This document shows, one piece after another, positions 30,667 to 40,934 of a stretch of DNA of 64,000 nucleotides (position 1 is its first letter; each line of letters opens with the position of its first letter). The stretch comes from Craspedostauros australis (taxonomy: Eukaryota; Bacillariophyta; Bacillariophyceae; Mastogloiales; Achnanthaceae), in contig JAMXDE010000008.1 of the NCBI GenBank assembly GCA_026770025.1, forward strand, positions 2,294,001 to 2,358,000, written 5' to 3'. A program made the translations under genes and the position numbers. The notes below the pieces were generated by a model that ran no database searches, had not been told where the DNA came from, and was given only the letters and a program-made list of their open reading frames with translations.

Positions 30667-30926
30667 TTCTTCTAATCCACTAACTACGCTTCCTCTGCTA
30701 CAACGCAACGCAGCGAATACCCCTGACTACCCAAGCGAAACAAGAAGCTGGAGTAGTCCAGACTACCAACCGCTGTTCACGAAACAGCCCACCAACCATC
30801 GCCGGAGCTCAGAATCCTGTGCACACCTTCCGCCAGGAAGTTGGATCCCAGCACGCGGCGACAACGATATCAACAAGCAGACAAGATCTGCCACCTGCAA
30901 GGCAAACGCTCAAGAAGTGAATCAGC

Positions 30927-33900
30927 ATGACTGATGCCAGCAAGGACACGGTGCTGCCCGGCGAGACCGCATCAGCAGAACAAACCGATCGAACGGAAAT
31001 CCAACAGCATGATGATGATGGAGTGGATCTCCGTGAGGCCCGTCTGAAGCAAGACGAGGCCCAGCTCAACGAAGCAAAGGCCCAGCTCGAAGCAGCACAA
31101 GCCATACTGGCTGAAAGAGAGGCCAATCTCAAGCAACGTATGGAGGCATACGAAGGACTGATGAAGTCGGATCCCGCGACCCCAGGAAGCATCCTTGGTG
31201 CCAGCAAACTCATCAGTGAGATCATGTCACCCATCATGATGAAGGGGCTGGACGACGTCTCGGAGCCCAATGACGAAGGCAACCGCAAGAACGACAAGCC
31301 AAAGAACGACGACATCGACGATGACAGGAGCAAGGACAACGATGCCAGCGACATCTCGGACGATGATGACGATCTCTTTGGTGGAGGTGGCGGAGACGAC
31401 TCCGGAGACGACAGCGACCCAAGCGATGATGATGGTGGCGACGGAGGCGGGAACGGACCCTCAGCTGGTCGAGGAGGCAAGGTTGGCAAGAAACCGACCA
31501 AGCCCATCATGGGAGGAGTCTGTGCCGAGGAACGTCGGCACATGGCCTGGACTGGTGGGGCACCGAAGGCAGACTGGAGCGGATTGGTGTGCGAGAAGAA
31601 GCGATACCACCATCCGTACCAACGACGCCCTGCCAACAGCTGTGCTGAATCCAAGATCCAAGTCACCATGGAGAAAGGAATTAGCCCACGCTACAAGCGC
31701 GGCGACGATCTTCTCAACTTCCTCTCTGAGCTGAAGGAAGAGTGTGAGATGAGAGGAATCGATGCCATCACCTACGTCCAAAGCCCAGTGGACAAGACCA
31801 AGATGGTGAGCATCTTTGACAACTCAGGTATCTACACCTCAGACAATGTCATTGATACCATCAACGACCACCAGGACCTCTATGACGCGTATGATCGGTA
31901 CAACATGATGACGGCATACCGCCTCTTCAAGGGGTCCGTGGACCAGGACCTCTTCCGCAAGACCAGTGGACGAGCCCAACCAGAGTACAACCATGACATC
32001 CGCATGCTCGTGGTTGAGCTGGTGATGGGCAGCGATCCATCCACCAACGACAAGTACGAGCGCATCAAGGAGCAAGTCCGACATCTCAAACCCAACAAGT
32101 TTCCGGGAGAGAACATCGAGCTCATGTGCGACAAGTTGGACACCTGGTGCACGCAACTTGAGAAGGCCAACGCGTTCGATGACAACCTCCTGCTCAACAT
32201 CGTCAACAACTTCCTCGATGCAGGTGGCCCAGGTGGTCATGGAGAGAAGTTTCGGCATGATCTCCATGACATGTCATCGCTCCTCAACGATCTCCTGATG
32301 AAGACCAGGCTGATGGACCGAGAACCAGCAAAACATCTCCTCCTCCAACACAAGATGACATGGCGCAACATTTGCCGCAAGGCTGTGTTGCTCTACAACA
32401 TCGAGGTGGAAGACGGACGCTGGCATGCCCACCAACGCACAAAGGACCGATCCATTCCTCGCCATGGCGCTCATGTGGCAACAACCTTGGACCAAGACAT
32501 CAGCCAAGCCTGGACGCTCATCCAGTCCAGCAAAGGCAACTCCCAAGTCGCTGTCAGCTGCTACAACTGCGGCAAGCCTGGTCACATCAAGGCCAACTGT
32601 CCACTGCTTGGAAATCGGAAGCCTAACCAAGGGAGGAAAACGAACAAGAAGCTTGATCGTGGCCAATTGCGAAAGAACTCGTGGAAGACCACACCACCTC
32701 GCAAAGGAGAGCCCCAGAAGAAGCTCATGGACAACAAGACGTATCACTGGTGTGCCAAGTGCAAGCACTGGCGCATCTCTCATGGTACATCGGAACACCA
32801 AGAGAACTTTGGGGGCAAGAAGGAGGCCCAAGGCAATCTTGCAATCGACCCTTCGGCATGGATGTGCATGATGGAAACAGAACCAACCAACCAAATTGGA
32901 TTCTGGAAACATCTGCAACACATGCTTACATGGATCCTGCAATTTGTCCTCACGACCAACCCATCCCTCATCTTCGGCCTGGTTCAGATCATCCTCCTTG
33001 GACTCCTCCATGAATGGAAAACAGTGGCCATCTTCTTGTGGTTAGGGACAGCAACCGTCCTTGGCTACTTACATGGCAGACCATCGGAAGATCCCAAGCG
33101 CCCACCACGAGCACATCTTCGACATGCAAAGGCTCGTTGGAACAAGGCTTGGAAGAAGCATGGACGCCACAACAAGAGACCAGCGTATGTGGATCCGCAT
33201 TATCCGATGCGCCTTCGCAACGACAATCGCTTCACACGCAATCCATCCGGACTGTACGAGGAGCTCTTCGCAGATGGATCCTTCCAACGTTTTCTTCGCG
33301 ACCAAGACCGCGAACACCAACACAATGGCCATCACGGATCTTCCACTCCCACATCAGAACAAGCCCGAGAGGATTTTGACCCAGGAGAACCCATCGGCAG
33401 ACATGACTGGGACATTCCAATCCCAAAAGCCGTCTCTGAGCAAGCCATCAGGCTCATCAGTATGCTTCGGAGCTTCTTCGTCCTGGGACATGAGCGTGAC
33501 ATCACTGACCAACTCTTTGGTGCAATGGCAATCAACGTTCCACCCACATCAAGAGCTGGCAGACTCCTCTCCCTGATGGATACTCCGCATGGCCAGAACG
33601 AAGGCCAGTCCACCTTTCAAGTCATCTGGGACAGCGGAGCGTCGGTGTGTGTCACAAATGACATTCGGGACTTCGTCGGACGAGTGGAAACGCCACACAA
33701 GCCCATCTTCCTCAGCGGCTTTCTCAAGCGCACGCAAGTCACCAAGCGCGGCACCGTGGAATGGGCCATGTTGGACAAGAAAGGGAACCTTCGATACATC
33801 CGCCTTCCAGCCTATTACATCCCATCCTCGCGAGTGAAGCTCTTGAGCACCACTTGTCTTCTGCGCGAATACCCCGACGAGCATCTCAGAGCGGACGGCA

Positions 33901-36900
33901 ACTCGTGCACCCTATCAGGATCATCTGGAGATGAGGAACGAGGACCAGTTGTGGCAATCTACCATCCACACAGCGGACTACCAACAACCACCGCATATCG
34001 CATGAAGGACCTTGGACACATCCCAAGGGCCCTCAACAGCATTGTGACGACGGTGTCCGAGAACAACCTCAACTTGTCGGAGCCAAGCAAAGAACTCCTT
34101 CGCTGGCACTTCCGACTCGGTCATCTGGACTTCCGCAAGATCCAGTTCCTCTTCCGGTCTGGAATGCTGGCTCATTCTGAGGCCAAACGCAAGCTCCAGA
34201 CCGCAGCATCCAAGATCACTGACTATCCAAAGTGCACTGCCTGTCAATTCGGCAAGCAACATGCGCGCCCAGCTCCAGGCATCCGTCGACAAATCGTCCG
34301 TGACAGACAAGGTGTCCTCAGGGCGGATCATCTTCGTCCAGGACAACAGGTCTCGGTTGATCACTTCGTCGGCCGCACACCCGGTCGTTTATTCACCGGA
34401 TATGGCAAGACAAGTGAGAAGGACATGTACTGCGGCGGAGCTGTCTTCGTTGACCACGCATCGGGGTACATCCACGTGGAGCCAGTGACCACGCTCGACA
34501 CCCATTCGACGCTCAAAGCAAAGCACTCGTTCGAAGACACCTGCAGGGACCTCGGCATCGTCGTACAGTCCTATCTATCAGACAATGCACGGGTCTTCAC
34601 ATCCAAGGACTATGCGAGAGAGCTGGAACGATTCCAACAAATCAATCGTTTCGCCGGAGCCGGTGCTCATCATCACAATGGCGTTGTGGAACGCAGCATT
34701 CGAACCATCGTTTCCATGGCACGGACCATGATGATGCATGCATGCATTCATTGGCCACAGATCTACGAACCCAACATCTGGCCCATGGCAGTCGTCCATG
34801 CAGCATACGTTTTCAACCGCGTCCCCAATCACACCACTGGATTGTCGCCATATGACATCTTCTCACGGGTCCGATTCCCCCACAAGCACTTGCACAACCT
34901 GCATGTGTGGGGATCACCTGCATACGTCCTCAACAAGACTATCGCTGATGGCAAGAAGATCCCTCGTTGGGAACCACGCAGCGAACGTTACGTCAATATG
35001 GGACTATCTGCACGACACTCATCAACGGTTCCCCTACTTCTCAGCCCTCGCACTGGATCCATCACATCCCAATATCATGTGGTCTTTGATGATTGGTTTG
35101 CCACCGTGGCAACTGATCCGAGGGAGCTACCTGACTTCGGATCGGACGACTGGGTGAAGATGTTTGGAGAAACTGAGTACCAATATCCGTTCGACGAGGA
35201 AGATCTCCGTCTCCTGGAAGAAGAGGAAGCTCTTCAGCGAACAGACAGAGAGATTCGTCGAGAACAGCAAACGGATGAAGCCGATCACGACAACAGGCCT
35301 CTGGTACCGCTTGCGGATGACCCACCAGCTGCTCCCCCCACCCAAGCACCAGAGCAGACCGCTGAGCCACCAACAACTCCAAACAATCCATCACCAGATG
35401 TTGCTGAGGTCCAGCCACCGATTGCAACGCCATCCTCTGCTGTGCCATCAACGCCGTTGAATTCGAAGCCGCCTTCGCCAATTGCGAACTCGACGCCAGA
35501 GACTATTCCGTTCCAAACAAAATCACCTTCGTCACAAAATGAACGTGATGAACCTCCATTGGCCGATGCTGATGACGAGGAGCTCCCACCACTACCAGAC
35601 TCTCCCCAAGAGGGAGGGACGCCACCAATGCCCATCACGGCGCAACCGTCGCATAGACGTGCAACAACACCTGCCAAGCCAAAGCGATCTACTCCTCGCA
35701 AGCCGTCGAAATCTCGTCAACAGAGGGAGCCCATCCGACGATCGGCTCGTATCATGGGACAGCGTACCAGAGCGCCTCCAACACGCCTACACTACGATAC
35801 TCTTGGAGGACGCTACTGCGACGATGATGGAGGTGATATCATCGTCCTTCTCACTGAAGAAGACAACTCATCGACCGCCAACATCGACATGCTTGAGCGA
35901 CCATCCATTCGCATGGCCATCCAAGTACGAGAAGACATCGCTGAGCAGCTTCACATGAACCCCCATATGGAATCAACCTTCGCGAGGGAGCTCGTTCCTC
36001 TACTTCACAGCATTGCCGATGATCTCAGCACCACCTACGGATCCAGCTCTGAGAACCTTCCTTTGCCACCAAGCATTCAGCAAGCACCAACTCGTCTTCA
36101 ACATCTACTCCCCTTTGGACAAAGTCCATTCTTCAGCGTCAATGGAGTAGATGAGTGGCGTGTTCAGATGCGCCCGTGGTCGAACCCAATTCAAATCTGC
36201 GATCCCAATGAAGCAGCGGAACACATACGAGAGACTGAGAGCGCATTTGACACCATCACGTCGCAGCTACGTGTGTCCATGCTGAGACGACTGGGTCAGC
36301 TCTCATCCTCGATTCGCATCGTCGCTCTTGTCATGTCCAGGCAGCTCTATGGACTTGCATCCATGCTTGGACGAGGTGGTGAGATGATCACCACACAGGA
36401 TGACCAAATGGAAGACAACGACGACGAATACTACGCCCTCATGGGAGCATTCGAGATGGACAACGACGAACTCGCACCACTGTCCAACTCCCACATGAGC
36501 ACATGCTTGCTTCAGGAATGCAGCGATGTCCTCAGTGCCACCAGATCCTCAGCAGAGCCATCCAACATCCTGCACGTCCAGATGGAGATGCGCCCCTTTT
36601 TCGAGACAGACGCAAGTGGGTACCTTGCCAACACAGCCATCATCTGCAAAGCTTCCAGCAGTGACCCTGATACCCTATCATTCGACGAAGCCATGCGTGA
36701 CAACGATAAAGCGCAATGGATGCAAGCAGCTGAAGCCGAGATTCGGGAACTCATCAGCAAAGGCACGTGGGATGAGGTGCCGAAGACGCAAGCTACCTCA
36801 CGTATCTTTCCGGGAACTTGGGTCTTCCGACGCAAGCGGCTTCCTGATGGTACGGTCAAGAAATACAAAGGACGATGGTGCTGTCGCGGAGACTTGATGG

Positions 36901-38240
36901 ACACCAACGAGTCCGTGTATGCTCCAGTCGTCGCTTGGTCATCGGTACGAACCTTCCTCATCATTTCCACCATCATGAACTGGTCTACAATCTCCATCGA
37001 CTTCTCCAATGCATTCGTACAGGCAAAGATACACAAGCCTGTGTTCCTACACCTTCCTCGGGGATTCCATTCCACCAACGGTCGCAACACCTGCCTCAGA
37101 CTCAACAAAAGTCTTTATGGCCTCAACATCGCTCCACGCTTGTGGTACGAACACTTGCTGAAGGCACTGACCGCCGAAGGCTTTCGAGCATGCGATCAGG
37201 AACAGTGCTTGTTCATGCGCAAGGGCATGATGATCGTCCTGTATGTGGATGACGCTGGGATAGCATCCAAGACCGAGCAGGAGGCGGAGGCATTCATTGC
37301 TTCCATGCGCAACCGTGGATTTGAACTGAAAAAGGAAGGCTCTTTCACCGAATTCCTGGGCATCCAACTGGTTCACGATCCAAAAGCAGGCACGGTGCAC
37401 ATGCTTCAACGCGGACTCATCAAGAAGGTCATCGACACGGTTGGCATGCAGAAGTGTAAACCGAATGCCACGCCAACCATCCAGCAAGCTCTTGGAGCCG
37501 ACGATCACGAGCCGCCATATTCGGAAGACTGGAACTACCGCTCCGTGGTAGGTATGCTACTCTACCTGGCAACCAATACACGCCCAGACATCGCTTTCGC
37601 AGTATCCCAGCTCGCCCGATTCAGCAATGATCCCAAGCGCACACACGCCAAGGCCATGAAGACGCTGGTGCGATACCTAGCTGGTACATCCGATCGAGGC
37701 ACGATCATCAAGCCAACTGGGAGACTGCAGCTGACTTGCTATGTGGATGCCGATTTCGGTGGGTTATATCGATGTGAGGACCATCGCTCAATCAACGCAG
37801 CACGATCTCGAACAGGCTACATCATCGAGCTTGGGGGCTGTCCTCTTGTCTGGAAGTCGAAACTTCAGACAGAGATTGCCCTCTCTACGATGGAAGCGGA
37901 GTATGCGGCGCTCTCACAGGCAATGCGCGTTGTCATCCCGCTCATGCAACTCATCCGCGAGATATCCGTTGCAATGGACTTGGACCAAGAATTGGAGGCC
38001 GGCATCAAATGCACGGTGTTTGAGGACAACAACGCTTGTATTTCGCTGGCCAACAACCATCAGGTCACAGCGCGCACGAAGCACTATCTCATCAAGTATC
38101 ACTTCTTCTGGTACTGGGTGAAACAGTCCTTCATCGTCATCAAGTACGTGGCCAGCACAGATCAAGTCGCCGACATCTTCACGAAGGGCCTTGCCCACGA
38201 CCTATTCATCAAGCTCAGGAAGCTGTTAATGGGTTGGTGA
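30927..38240 (+). CDS. Element 4 Gag-Pol polyprotein, intact, with predicted membrane segments
   Basis: 2437 aa from ATG at 30927, 275 bp after the LTR. An N-terminal coiled coil (LKQDEAQLNEAKAQLEAAQA, about 35-75) and a long Asp-rich stretch precede Gag. A CCHC knuckle CYNCGKPGHIKANC lies at about residues 544-558 and a second Cys/His motif (WCAKCKHW..SHGTSEH) near 607-622. Residues about 656-717 hold two or three strongly hydrophobic helices (SLIFGLVQIILLGLL, TVAIFLWLGTATVLGYL), unusual between Gag and protease. Then come protease WDSGASVCV (about 908), integrase zinc part WHFRLGHLDF..CTACQFG, core SVDHF, LSDNARVF and NGVVERS, RT VLYVDDAGI (about 2105), and RNase H CYVDADFGG, MEAEYAAL and EDNNACISL. 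It ends ADIFTKGLAHDLF. Confidence 0.95.
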   Translation: MTDASKDTVLPGETASAEQTDRTEIQQHDDDGVDLREARLKQDEAQLNEAKAQLEAAQAILAEREANLKQRMEAYEGLMKSDPATPGSILGASKLISEIMSPIMMKGLDDVSEPNDEGNRKNDKPKNDDIDDDRSKDNDASDISDDDDDLFGGGGGDDSGDDSDPSDDDGGDGGGNGPSAGRGGKVGKKPTKPIMGGVCAEERRHMAWTGGAPKADWSGLVCEKKRYHHPYQRRPANSCAESKIQVTMEKGISPRYKRGDDLLNFLSELKEECEMRGIDAITYVQSPVDKTKMVSIFDNSGIYTSDNVIDTINDHQDLYDAYDRYNMMTAYRLFKGSVDQDLFRKTSGRAQPEYNHDIRMLVVELVMGSDPSTNDKYERIKEQVRHLKPNKFPGENIELMCDKLDTWCTQLEKANAFDDNLLLNIVNNFLDAGGPGGHGEKFRHDLHDMSSLLNDLLMKTRLMDREPAKHLLLQHKMTWRNICRKAVLLYNIEVEDGRWHAHQRTKDRSIPRHGAHVATTLDQDISQAWTLIQSSKGNSQVAVSCYNCGKPGHIKANCPLLGNRKPNQGRKTNKKLDRGQLRKNSWKTTPPRKGEPQKKLMDNKTYHWCAKCKHWRISHGTSEHQENFGGKKEAQGNLAIDPSAWMCMMETEPTNQIGFWKHLQHMLTWILQFVLTTNPSLIFGLVQIILLGLLHEWKTVAIFLWLGTATVLGYLHGRPSEDPKRPPRAHLRHAKARWNKAWKKHGRHNKRPAYVDPHYPMRLRNDNRFTRNPSGLYEELFADGSFQRFLRDQDREHQHNGHHGSSTPTSEQAREDFDPGEPIGRHDWDIPIPKAVSEQAIRLISMLRSFFVLGHERDITDQLFGAMAINVPPTSRAGRLLSLMDTPHGQNEGQSTFQVIWDSGASVCVTNDIRDFVGRVETPHKPIFLSGFLKRTQVTKRGTVEWAMLDKKGNLRYIRLPAYYIPSSRVKLLSTTCLLREYPDEHLRADGNSCTLSGSSGDEERGPVVAIYHPHSGLPTTTAYRMKDLGHIPRALNSIVTTVSENNLNLSEPSKELLRWHFRLGHLDFRKIQFLFRSGMLAHSEAKRKLQTAASKITDYPKCTACQFGKQHARPAPGIRRQIVRDRQGVLRADHLRPGQQVSVDHFVGRTPGRLFTGYGKTSEKDMYCGGAVFVDHASGYIHVEPVTTLDTHSTLKAKHSFEDTCRDLGIVVQSYLSDNARVFTSKDYARELERFQQINRFAGAGAHHHNGVVERSIRTIVSMARTMMMHACIHWPQIYEPNIWPMAVVHAAYVFNRVPNHTTGLSPYDIFSRVRFPHKHLHNLHVWGSPAYVLNKTIADGKKIPRWEPRSERYVNMGLSARHSSTVPLLLSPRTGSITSQYHVVFDDWFATVATDPRELPDFGSDDWVKMFGETEYQYPFDEEDLRLLEEEEALQRTDREIRREQQTDEADHDNRPLVPLADDPPAAPPTQAPEQTAEPPTTPNNPSPDVAEVQPPIATPSSAVPSTPLNSKPPSPIANSTPETIPFQTKSPSSQNERDEPPLADADDEELPPLPDSPQEGGTPPMPITAQPSHRRATTPAKPKRSTPRKPSKSRQQREPIRRSARIMGQRTRAPPTRLHYDTLGGRYCDDDGGDIIVLLTEEDNSSTANIDMLERPSIRMAIQVREDIAEQLHMNPHMESTFARELVPLLHSIADDLSTTYGSSSENLPLPPSIQQAPTRLQHLLPFGQSPFFSVNGVDEWRVQMRPWSNPIQICDPNEAAEHIRETESAFDTITSQLRVSMLRRLGQLSSSIRIVALVMSRQLYGLASMLGRGGEMITTQDDQMEDNDDEYYALMGAFEMDNDELAPLSNSHMSTCLLQECSDVLSATRSSAEPSNILHVQMEMRPFFETDASGYLANTAIICKASSSDPDTLSFDEAMRDNDKAQWMQAAEAEIRELISKGTWDEVPKTQATSRIFPGTWVFRRKRLPDGTVKKYKGRWCCRGDLMDTNESVYAPVVAWSSVRTFLIISTIMNWSTISIDFSNAFVQAKIHKPVFLHLPRGFHSTNGRNTCLRLNKSLYGLNIAPRLWYEHLLKALTAEGFRACDQEQCLFMRKGMMIVLYVDDAGIASKTEQEAEAFIASMRNRGFELKKEGSFTEFLGIQLVHDPKAGTVHMLQRGLIKKVIDTVGMQKCKPNATPTIQQALGADDHEPPYSEDWNYRSVVGMLLYLATNTRPDIAFAVSQLARFSNDPKRTHAKAMKTLVRYLAGTSDRGTIIKPTGRLQLTCYVDADFGGLYRCEDHRSINAARSRTGYIIELGGCPLVWKSKLQTEIALSTMEAEYAALSQAMRVVIPLMQLIREISVAMDLDQELEAGIKCTVFEDNNACISLANNHQVTARTKHYLIKYHFFWYWVKQSFIVIKYVASTDQVADIFTKGLAHDLFIKLRKLLMGW

Positions 38241-38283
38241 CGGTGTGCCTCGCCTCAGGGACTCCCTTCTCACACAACGTATC

Positions 38284-38292
38284 GAGAGGGAG
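38284..38292 (+). promoter_or_regulatory. Polypurine tract of element 4
   Basis: gagagggag abuts the 3' LTR start at 38293, the standard site for plus-strand DNA priming. Confidence 0.75.
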
Positions 38293-39157
38293 AGTTACAA
38301 CATGAGGCCTTGGACATCCGACAGCAGGACACTCTTCGGAGTTTCCTTGTAATCGGATTAGTCCAATTTGACAATTTCCCCCAAAAAATATTTGGTCTTG
38401 GTTTTCTCACGACTGTCCGCCAACGCGAAGCGCGTACCCCTGGGTACGAACCAAGACCAAGTGAGAATTATCAAGCTACAAGGGATTGGAGACTACCAAT
38501 CACAGATGCCTGTCAAGAGGTTCATTGCAGCTTATGTTTGAATCACAAGAGTGATTGCATCGAACTGCAAAGACTGCTTGGCTGTAAGATCCCAGCCCTT
38601 GACATGATTAGCATGATAGAAGAAAGGGTCATGCCCAACAGCTCTCTGCTGCTCAGCAACGAACCAAGATCAACAGGAGAACATGGGATGATCAAAGAGT
38701 CGATACACTGCAAGAAGGGAGTGAAACAAGGCACACAACCAAGTGTCTTGCCCCACAGAAAACACAACGATGTCTGCAGGAAATCTCCTGCAAACAACAC
38801 TGCCAAGAAACATGTCCTGCATGATTGTTGCCTCTTCATTGTCTTCATCAACTTAATCATAAAATCCAAAAGTTCACAAGTCAAAAACACTCTTCAAACA
38901 CAGTACAAATCAATTGCATTCACTCTCGTCTTCCCATCGTAAACTCTGACACCAAACGACTTCATCAGTCGGTCCGAGTTGCGACATTGAACGCTTGCTC
39001 AAGGCAACGCAACAAACAATTTTCTCACAGCAACAAAAACACAAAGTCCGTCCCTATTGTCAACAACAACAACAACAAACGATCCAATCCGGATTTGTTC
39101 CACCCACGGGGACATCTCGGACACGCGAAAAACGACGCGAACTGACGCAATTTAACT
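38293..39157 (+). repeat. 3' LTR of element 4
   Basis: Same length as the 5' LTR with no difference noticed. A 210-codon open frame inside it is present identically in both LTRs, has no recognised domain and is treated as chance. Confidence 0.92.
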
Positions 39158-39719
39158 CGGGGTCTACGACGTTCTTCACACCGTGCGCTGCAGCGGTGGC
39201 TCGGAGACGTCGGTCGAAGATCATGAACTGATCATCGCTCTTGAGGATCGGATAGTCGCTGAGGTTCCGCTTGATACCCTTGTCGAAGGCAGCAGCTCCG
39301 TCAGAGACAGGTTCAGGAGGTGGTGGTGGTGTCACCATGGATGACATGGTGGGTTCGGGAGTTGGTGTGGAGGTATCCACGCGCTTCTTGAGTTCAGCTC
39401 TCATGAAGGTCTGGAGCCTCGCAGCGTTCAGGTCAAGCCAGACGGAGTCGCTGTCGCCAGCTTGCGCGTCATACCACATTGGGAGTGCGAGGATCTTGCG
39501 AATGTGCAACGCAGTCAATCGGCATGAGTATGGGTCTCCCGTGGTGGGAGTGATGTCGCGATGAAGACTGTCGAGGTCTTCCTTGGTGAGGAAGGTGAGG
39601 TCGTCAACGTTCTCCACCGCTGCGTCGATGATAACGCGGCGATGGTCGGAGTCGTCGGAGATACCCACGGCCTTGAGGACGTGGTTCAGTACGGTGATGG
39701 GTTCGGTGGGTTCTGTCAT
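39158..39719 (-). pseudogene. Element 3 Gag-Pol, N-terminal part, interrupted by element 4
   Basis: ATG at 39719 opens MTEPTEPITVLNHVLKAVG, followed by a Pro/Thr-rich linker and the IKRNLSDYPILKSDDQFMIF region that matches element 2 Gag (SLSLPTLKDDKHFLTFMRTF). The frame stops being element 3 at 39158 and resumes at 29781 after element 4. Confidence 0.85.
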
Positions 39720-39720
39720 C

Positions 39721-39820
39721 TTGTTCGGTTCGGTACGGAGAAGCGGATACGCTGTGCTCGGTGTGTTCGTTTGTTCGGTTCGTCACGGAGAAGCGGATAC
39801 GCTGTGCTCGGTGTGTTCGT
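39721..39820. repeat. 50-bp tandem duplication in the leader of element 3
   Basis: 39721-39770 and 39771-39820 are the same 50-bp unit (ttgttcggtt...gtgtgttcgt) with two mismatches. It sits just upstream of the Gag start on the element strand. Confidence 0.85.
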
Positions 39821-39957
39821 GTGCGCTGCCTTGGGAGGCTCTTGTTGTTGTTCGGTTCCTGCTTCACGTCGTCACGTGATGCAGTTGGTTCGTTGCTGAT
39901 GGGATCAGCTCGGTGGGTTGGAGGTGTTTTCACGCAGTCAGGTCAGGACGTAGTGCG

Positions 39958-39971
39958 TGCGACTGTTAATC
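39958..39971 (-). promoter_or_regulatory. Primer-binding site of element 3 (half-tRNA type)
   Basis: Plus text tgcgactgttaatc, identical to the site of element 2 although the neighbouring sequence differs. It fits the anticodon arm of tRNA-Asn (GTT). Confidence 0.55.
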
Positions 39972-40499
39972 TGTTATCTCGTAGTTGTACACAGCGAAAT
40001 CACACGAGTCCTTCAAGAGAGATCAAGTCTTTCAGGACGAGGGTGATGAGCTGGTAAGTGAAGACACTGTTTGGGTTGAGTGACTTCTGGTTCTATGTTA
40101 TCTTCATTGAGTTGTATCTCACGTTGCTGTCTTCAAGGTCAGCTCTCAGTCATTGCACCTCTGCGATCTTGTTATGATGTGGAGATGACCCATGATGTGG
40201 CGATGATGTCTTCTGTGTCGACGTCACTCGTCACCGTTCCATGGCTCTGTCGATTCCACATTCCATTGATGATGCTTGAGGTTGTCGAGTGTGTTGTCAT
40301 TTCAGGTTTAGTTGGGAAGTACATCAGGTCGGACTGGACATCACGTGTTTGCCGGGCGATGGCCAGACCGAATCTCTGATGTTCTCTCTAGTGTGTCCCT
40401 TATGCCGAAAATCATGTGTCGGAGTAAAGCATCGTTTCAGCACATACCGGGACAGACTAATCAGAAAACGAATCAGGTGAATAAAGCATTGTGCTAATA
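39972..40499 (-). repeat. 5' LTR of element 3
   Basis: 528 bp, two differences from the 3' LTR seen. Followed by aaggg at 40500-40504, the right copy of the target duplication. Confidence 0.88.
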
Positions 40500-40504
40500 A
40501 AGGG

Positions 40505-40731
40505 GTTTGTCTGTGCCGAATGCCTTAGTGGTCGATAGGACGACGTTGGTCTTGCAAAAGCCGGTTCTTGGGACTGGCAAGGTTGGTGGGGCCTCTTGTG
40601 CATCACTTCGATCTTGGTTGCCTTTCTCCTCCTTGGAATCACATGTCGATAACAGATGAAAGAAGATGGAAAATGCAATGGTTGGTTGCCAGTCATAGAA
40701 CCCGGTTAAGACTGGGGTCTTGCCAGGCAAC
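40505..40731 (-). pseudogene. Putative upstream exon of the interrupted host gene
   Basis: Minus strand from an acceptor-like TTTACTTGTCAG (ending 40732) reads LPGKTPVLTGFYDWQPTIAF and on to AFGTDKPL at the insertion site of element 3. After removing element 3, one more base (24394) meets GTGCAT as a donor, and the codon completes across the proposed intron to LDIKRLL. No domain is recognised and no upstream start codon is identified. Low confidence alone; the support is frame agreement with the other two fragments. Confidence 0.35.
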
Positions 40732-40934
40732 CTGACAAGTAAACTGGATCATACGCTTACCAGTGCAGTAAATATGACTTGGACGCAGGGTTGGAGGGTC
40801 CTGGAGTCTTGGATCCCTCGCAATCTACTTGCAGGGTGCTTGCGATCATGCTTGGTTGCTGGTGCACGCTAGCGAAACTGAAGTCATGCGGGACTCGTGA
40901 AAAGGACGAAGGAAGGACAGAGGAAAACTTGAAA

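Larger units (their letters stand above)
29787..39157 (+). mobile_element. Element 4: young Ty1/copia retrotransposon nested in element 3 (9.4 kb)
   Basis: LTRs of exactly 865 bp at both ends, with long spans read side by side showing no difference. The LTR ends form an AGTTA/TAACT inverted pair. It has a perfect 5-bp duplication, a primer site, a polypurine tract and one intact 2437-aa polyprotein. It is inserted in the gag of element 3 in the opposite orientation. All parts needed for autonomous mobility are visible. Confidence 0.95.
24400..40499 (-). mobile_element. Element 3: Ty1/copia retrotransposon split by element 4
   Basis: LTRs 24400-24927 and 39972-40499 (528 bp each) differ at only two positions seen (near 24658 and 24750). 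A perfect AAGGG duplication flanks them. Its own DNA is about 6.7 kb once element 4 (29787-39157) and one target copy are subtracted. It belongs to the lineage of element 2 and shares its primer site and TATTAG LTR start. One nonsense codon lies in pol. Confidence 0.93.

Noticed and set aside
38310-38942. 210-codon frame inside the element 4 LTR
   Set aside because: Present in both LTRs because they are the same repeat; no recognised domain or start context. Kept only as a remark.
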